Shown here: piece by piece, positions 61,479-64,000 of the stretch
Layout of the letters: each line of letters begins with the position of its first letter
Position numbering within the stretch: the stretch's first letter is position 1
Assembly: GCA_964575255.1 (NCBI GenBank)
Contig: CAZNPZ010000003.1
Coordinates: 66,681-130,680, forward strand
Source of the DNA: JAEZHK01 sp964575255
Lineage (GTDB): Bacteria; Bacillota; Clostridia; Christensenellales; Aristaeellaceae
DNA: 64,000 nt
Direction: 5' to 3'
Notes under the pieces: model-generated
Told to the model about the DNA's origin: nothing
The model's database searches: none
Seen by the model: only the letters and a program-made list of their open reading frames with translations
Position numbers and translations under genes: made by a program

Positions 61479-61557
61479 CTGAAAGGTTCAGGCGATCAGA
61501 GACACAAGGGTTTACGGTTGTGGGCTAGGCTTTATGACGGCGGGTGAGGACGATTCA

Positions 61558-63540
61558 ATGAGCGGTGAATCAAAGTATGAACTTGCGATGGAGTATCTGG
61601 CGGGTCTCTTAGCGGATGGAACCGAGGCGGAGATCCCGCCGGTGCTTTCAATGGACGAGCCGTTTCGTCGACTGGAAGGGATGATCCGCGCGCACGGCGA
61701 ACGGTTGGCTGCGCTCAGGCGTTCCGAAGCGGAATACCGGTCGCTGTTTGAAAATGCGACGGAGTCAATCGCTGTCGTCGTCGGCGGGCGGATTGCGCTG
61801 ACCAACGCCATGCTGGAAAAGCTGGCCGGGGCGGATGCCGGGCATCTGAAGGGCATGCCGTTTGAGTCGCTGTTTTCGGAGGAAGACCAGGCGACCGCCG
61901 CCCAATATATAGGCGCGCTTATGAACGGTCAAACGCTGGAACAGAAGATGACGCTGAGGGTTTTGGCCAAAATCGGCGTCGTATGGCTGGAGGTTCGGGG
62001 CGTTCCGATCGACTGGCACGGGGAAAAGGCGCTGATCTTCTACCTCGTGGATGTCACCCAACGAAAGAAAGCGGAAACCGCGCTCACCCTCAGCGAGGAG
62101 AAGTATCGTCTGATGGCCGAGAACGCGCAGGACGTCATCTGGGTATTGGATCTTACGACCGGCTGCTTCACCTACGTGAGCCCTTCGGTGCTCTCGCTGC
62201 GCGGCGTGACAGCGGAGGAGGCGATGCGGGAATACATCGCCGATACGATGACCAAGGAGTCCTACGACCAGTTCAGCGCCCACCTGAAAAAGCGCGTGCT
62301 GGAATTTGAAAACGGCTCCGGCGAGGCGAAACACAGCGTCGTCGAGATCGAGCAGTTCACAAAGGACGGCAGCACCGTCAGCACCGAAATCTCGATCAAG
62401 CTACGGCTCAACGTGTACGGCGGCCTGGAGGCGGTGGGCATCAGCCGCGACATCACCACCCGCAAATCGTCTGAGCGCAAGATTCTGTACCTGAACCAGC
62501 ACGATCCGCTGACCGATCTCTACAACCGCAGGTTCTACACTGACCAGATGGAGATTCTCAATACCCCGGAGAATCTGCCGCTTTCGATGGTTTTGATCGA
62601 CGTCAACGGCATGAAGCTGATGAACGACGCATTCGGGCATATGGTGGGCGACAAGCTGCTCGTGAACTTCGCGCAGGTGTTGCGCACCAGCCTTCGCACC
62701 ACGGACATCGCCGCCCGCATCGGCGGGGACGAGTTTGTGCTGCTGCTGCCCAAAACCAATGAGGAGGCAGCCGGGCGCATCGTCGAGCGCATCAAGGCGG
62801 CGCTCGCGAACGCGATGGTGGAGGAAGTCGCCATCACGGCGTCCTTCGGCATCGCGGCAAAGCAAACGGTCGAGGAAGACTTTTCGGACGTCTACCGCGC
62901 GGCGGAGGACAATATGTATCGCGATAAGCTGGTTGGCAATCGCCAGCTGAAGACGGATCTATTGCGCCAGATCCTCGCCAACCTCTACCGGAAGAGCGAC
63001 GTGGAGCGCAGGCATTCCGAGTCTGTAAGCAGATTGTGCATGGCCGTTGGCCGCGAACTGAGGATGGACTATGGTGAGATCGAAAAGCTGGGCGTGGTGG
63101 GTCTGTACCACGACATCGGCAAGGTCGCGCTGGATGAGAGCCTGATCAACAAGCCGGGTGAGCTGAACGAAGAAGAAATGGCCGAACTCTCGAAACACCC
63201 CGAAATCAGCTACCAGATCTTGCGTTCGTTTGCTGGAATGGGCGAGGTTGCGGAGTCTGTGCTTCTGCATCACCGGCGCGTCGACGGCGCGGGATATCCG
63301 GACGTAAACGCCAAGGAACTCCCGATTGAGGCACGGATCCTGTCTGTCGCGGAAGCCTATGACATGATGACGGGAGCCTATCCGTTCAGCCCCGTGCTCA
63401 CCGTGGATCAGGCCATCCGGGAGCTGGAGAGCAATTCGGACAGCCAGTTTGACGGAGACATCGTGCGCGTGTTCATCGACAGGGTGCTGCAGGGGGCGGA
63501 CGAGCAGCACGCGCTTCCGTGCGCCGGATTGGACGGATAG
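61558..63540 (+). CDS. Cytoplasmic PAS-PAS-GGDEF-HD-GYP protein
   Basis: About 660 residues with no membrane helix. PAS (~50-175), PAS (~180-300), GGDEF (~310-460) with ARIGGDEFVLLLPK (~386-399) and RxxD (RTTD) five residues before it, and HD-GYP (~475-650) with YHDIGKVA (~517) and HHRRVDGAGYP (~571-581). Both catalytic sites look intact, so it may make or degrade cyclic-di-GMP. ATG 61558 is chosen (GAGG 8 nt upstream) over an in-frame ATG 24 bp earlier. Similar catalytic core to the sensor at 5164. Confidence 0.92.
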   Translation: MSGESKYELAMEYLAGLLADGTEAEIPPVLSMDEPFRRLEGMIRAHGERLAALRRSEAEYRSLFENATESIAVVVGGRIALTNAMLEKLAGADAGHLKGMPFESLFSEEDQATAAQYIGALMNGQTLEQKMTLRVLAKIGVVWLEVRGVPIDWHGEKALIFYLVDVTQRKKAETALTLSEEKYRLMAENAQDVIWVLDLTTGCFTYVSPSVLSLRGVTAEEAMREYIADTMTKESYDQFSAHLKKRVLEFENGSGEAKHSVVEIEQFTKDGSTVSTEISIKLRLNVYGGLEAVGISRDITTRKSSERKILYLNQHDPLTDLYNRRFYTDQMEILNTPENLPLSMVLIDVNGMKLMNDAFGHMVGDKLLVNFAQVLRTSLRTTDIAARIGGDEFVLLLPKTNEEAAGRIVERIKAALANAMVEEVAITASFGIAAKQTVEEDFSDVYRAAEDNMYRDKLVGNRQLKTDLLRQILANLYRKSDVERRHSESVSRLCMAVGRELRMDYGEIEKLGVVGLYHDIGKVALDESLINKPGELNEEEMAELSKHPEISYQILRSFAGMGEVAESVLLHHRRVDGAGYPDVNAKELPIEARILSVAEAYDMMTGAYPFSPVLTVDQAIRELESNSDSQFDGDIVRVFIDRVLQGADEQHALPCAGLDG

Positions 63541-63558
63541 ATCACCGATTTGAAAGCG

Positions 63559-63594
63559 AAGCCCGGTTGCGAGAAACGCGACCGGGCTTTGTTT
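63559..63594. terminator. Bidirectional terminator between the GGDEF/HD-GYP and Mrp genes
   Basis: AAGCCCGGTTGCG pairs with CGCGACCGGGCTT, followed by TGTTT on the plus strand and preceded by an A-rich stretch for the minus strand. Confidence 0.8.
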
Positions 63595-63599
63595 GATTG

Positions 63600-64000
63600 C
63601 TACGCTTCTTGCTCCACCAGTGACTGAATTCTGCCGGAAACTTCGTCCAGCCAGTCGCCCTCGTACAGTTCGATCATCCCCTTGTCTACTGCGGCGGACA
63701 ATTTCGGGTTGATCGGAAGCCTTGCCACCGCTTGGACGCCGTGCTGCGCGGCGATTTCGTCCGGATGGCTCTCACCGAAGGGGAAGAACCTTTTACCACA
63801 GTCGGGGCACTCGAAGAACGACATATTCTCAACCAGCGCCAGAACTGGGATGTGCATCATGCCTGCCATGCGGATCGCCTTTTCGACGACCATCTTGACC
63901 AGGTCCTGCGGCGTGGTGACCACGATCACGCCGTCCACCGGCAGCGACTGGAAGACCGTCAGCGGCACGTCGCCGGTTCCCGGCGGCATGTCGATGAACA
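63600..64000 (-). CDS. Mrp/NBP35-type Fe-S cluster carrier ATPase, C-terminal part
   Basis: The last ~133 residues; the N-terminus with Walker A is beyond the window. IDMPPGTGDVPLTVFQ (Mrp hallmark), GVIVVTTPQDLVKMVVEKAI, VLALVENMSFFECPDCGKRF with the CxxC that holds a bridging Fe4S4 cluster, and ending LPINPKLSAAVDKGMIELY. Mrp proteins carry Fe-S clusters to target enzymes in the cytoplasm. It fits the many Fe-S enzymes of the window but is not next to any of them. Confidence 0.92.
   Translation of the reverse strand, partial: FIDMPPGTGDVPLTVFQSLPVDGVIVVTTPQDLVKMVVEKAIRMAGMMHIPVLALVENMSFFECPDCGKRFFPFGESHPDEIAAQHGVQAVARLPINPKLSAAVDKGMIELYEGDWLDEVSGRIQSLVEQEA

Noticed and set aside
61289..61557. 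Cyclic-di-GMP (GEMM) riboswitch before the GGDEF/HD-GYP gene
   Set aside because: The conserved GEMM core and its tetraloop/receptor were not found; only a simple hairpin is present.

Overview
The window is GC-rich (roughly 60% by eye) and looks like a draft-assembly contig from an anaerobic Gram-positive bacterium, most likely Clostridia (Bacillota). The signs are two T-box leaders, SigA-type promoters (TTGACA-17-TATAAT), strong AGGAGG ribosome binding sites, an ECF-type vitamin/amino-acid transporter, rubrerythrin, two ferredoxin-linked 2-oxoacid oxidoreductases and HelD. A run of 100 N (26610-26709) marks a scaffold gap inside a tandem repeat. No rRNA, tRNA, CRISPR, phage or insertion sequence was found.

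Left part (1-17.7 kb). A tyrosine phenol-lyase/tryptophanase-family gene runs off the left edge behind a T-box whose specifier reads UAC (Tyr). To its right on the minus strand lie a MoxR ATPase, a metallopeptidase/VWA protein, a small unknown protein, an FMN-binding lipid-anchored-type protein and a six-helix membrane protein. Then come a large PAS/GAF/GGDEF/HD-GYP sensor, a decayed LarA-like gene, 6-phosphogluconate dehydrogenase, a two-component system facing a secreted ferritin-like DUF2202 protein with a Gly/Asn/Cys tail, a methyltransferase, an acetyltransferase and an M18 aminopeptidase.

Middle (17.7-43.8 kb). There is a URO-D-family protein, a GNAT, rubrerythrin and KorAB (korA interrupted). 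A tight four-gene operon follows, encoding two D-Ala-D-Ala-ligase-like ATP-grasp ligases, a SET-domain methyltransferase and a GNAT; it converges on a cysteine-rich 13-residue-repeat protein. Next are an MBOAT/SGNH O-acetylation pair, YgiQ radical SAM, a hydrolase, a DUF815 ATPase, an ABC-F protein, an ACP-like protein overlapping HelD, a MarR-GNAT fusion with a palindrome on its own -35 box, a two-subunit Thr/Ser exporter, a molybdopterin lipoprotein and a TetR/DUF2871/PNPOx group.

Right part (44-64 kb). A LacI-regulated beta-glucoside block holds cellobiose phosphorylase and GH1 beta-glucosidase, with matching operators on both promoters. A second two-component system, a coiled-coil membrane protein and a threonine aldolase follow. 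Then comes an eight-component minus-strand unit: Trp (UGG) T-box, ECF S, A, A and T genes, iorA, iorB and paaK. This unit couples tryptophan uptake to indolepyruvate oxidoreductase and an arylacetate-CoA ligase. T-boxes switch on when the cognate tRNA is uncharged, so both T-box units make more sense as aromatic amino-acid salvage (aryl acid or phenol back to amino acid) than as catabolism. The window closes with a second GGDEF/HD-GYP protein and the C-terminal part of an Mrp-type Fe-S carrier ATPase.

Several genes carry single in-frame stops or one-base shifts (larA-like, korA, second ATP-grasp, ECF S). Assembly error and real decay cannot be separated from this sequence alone.
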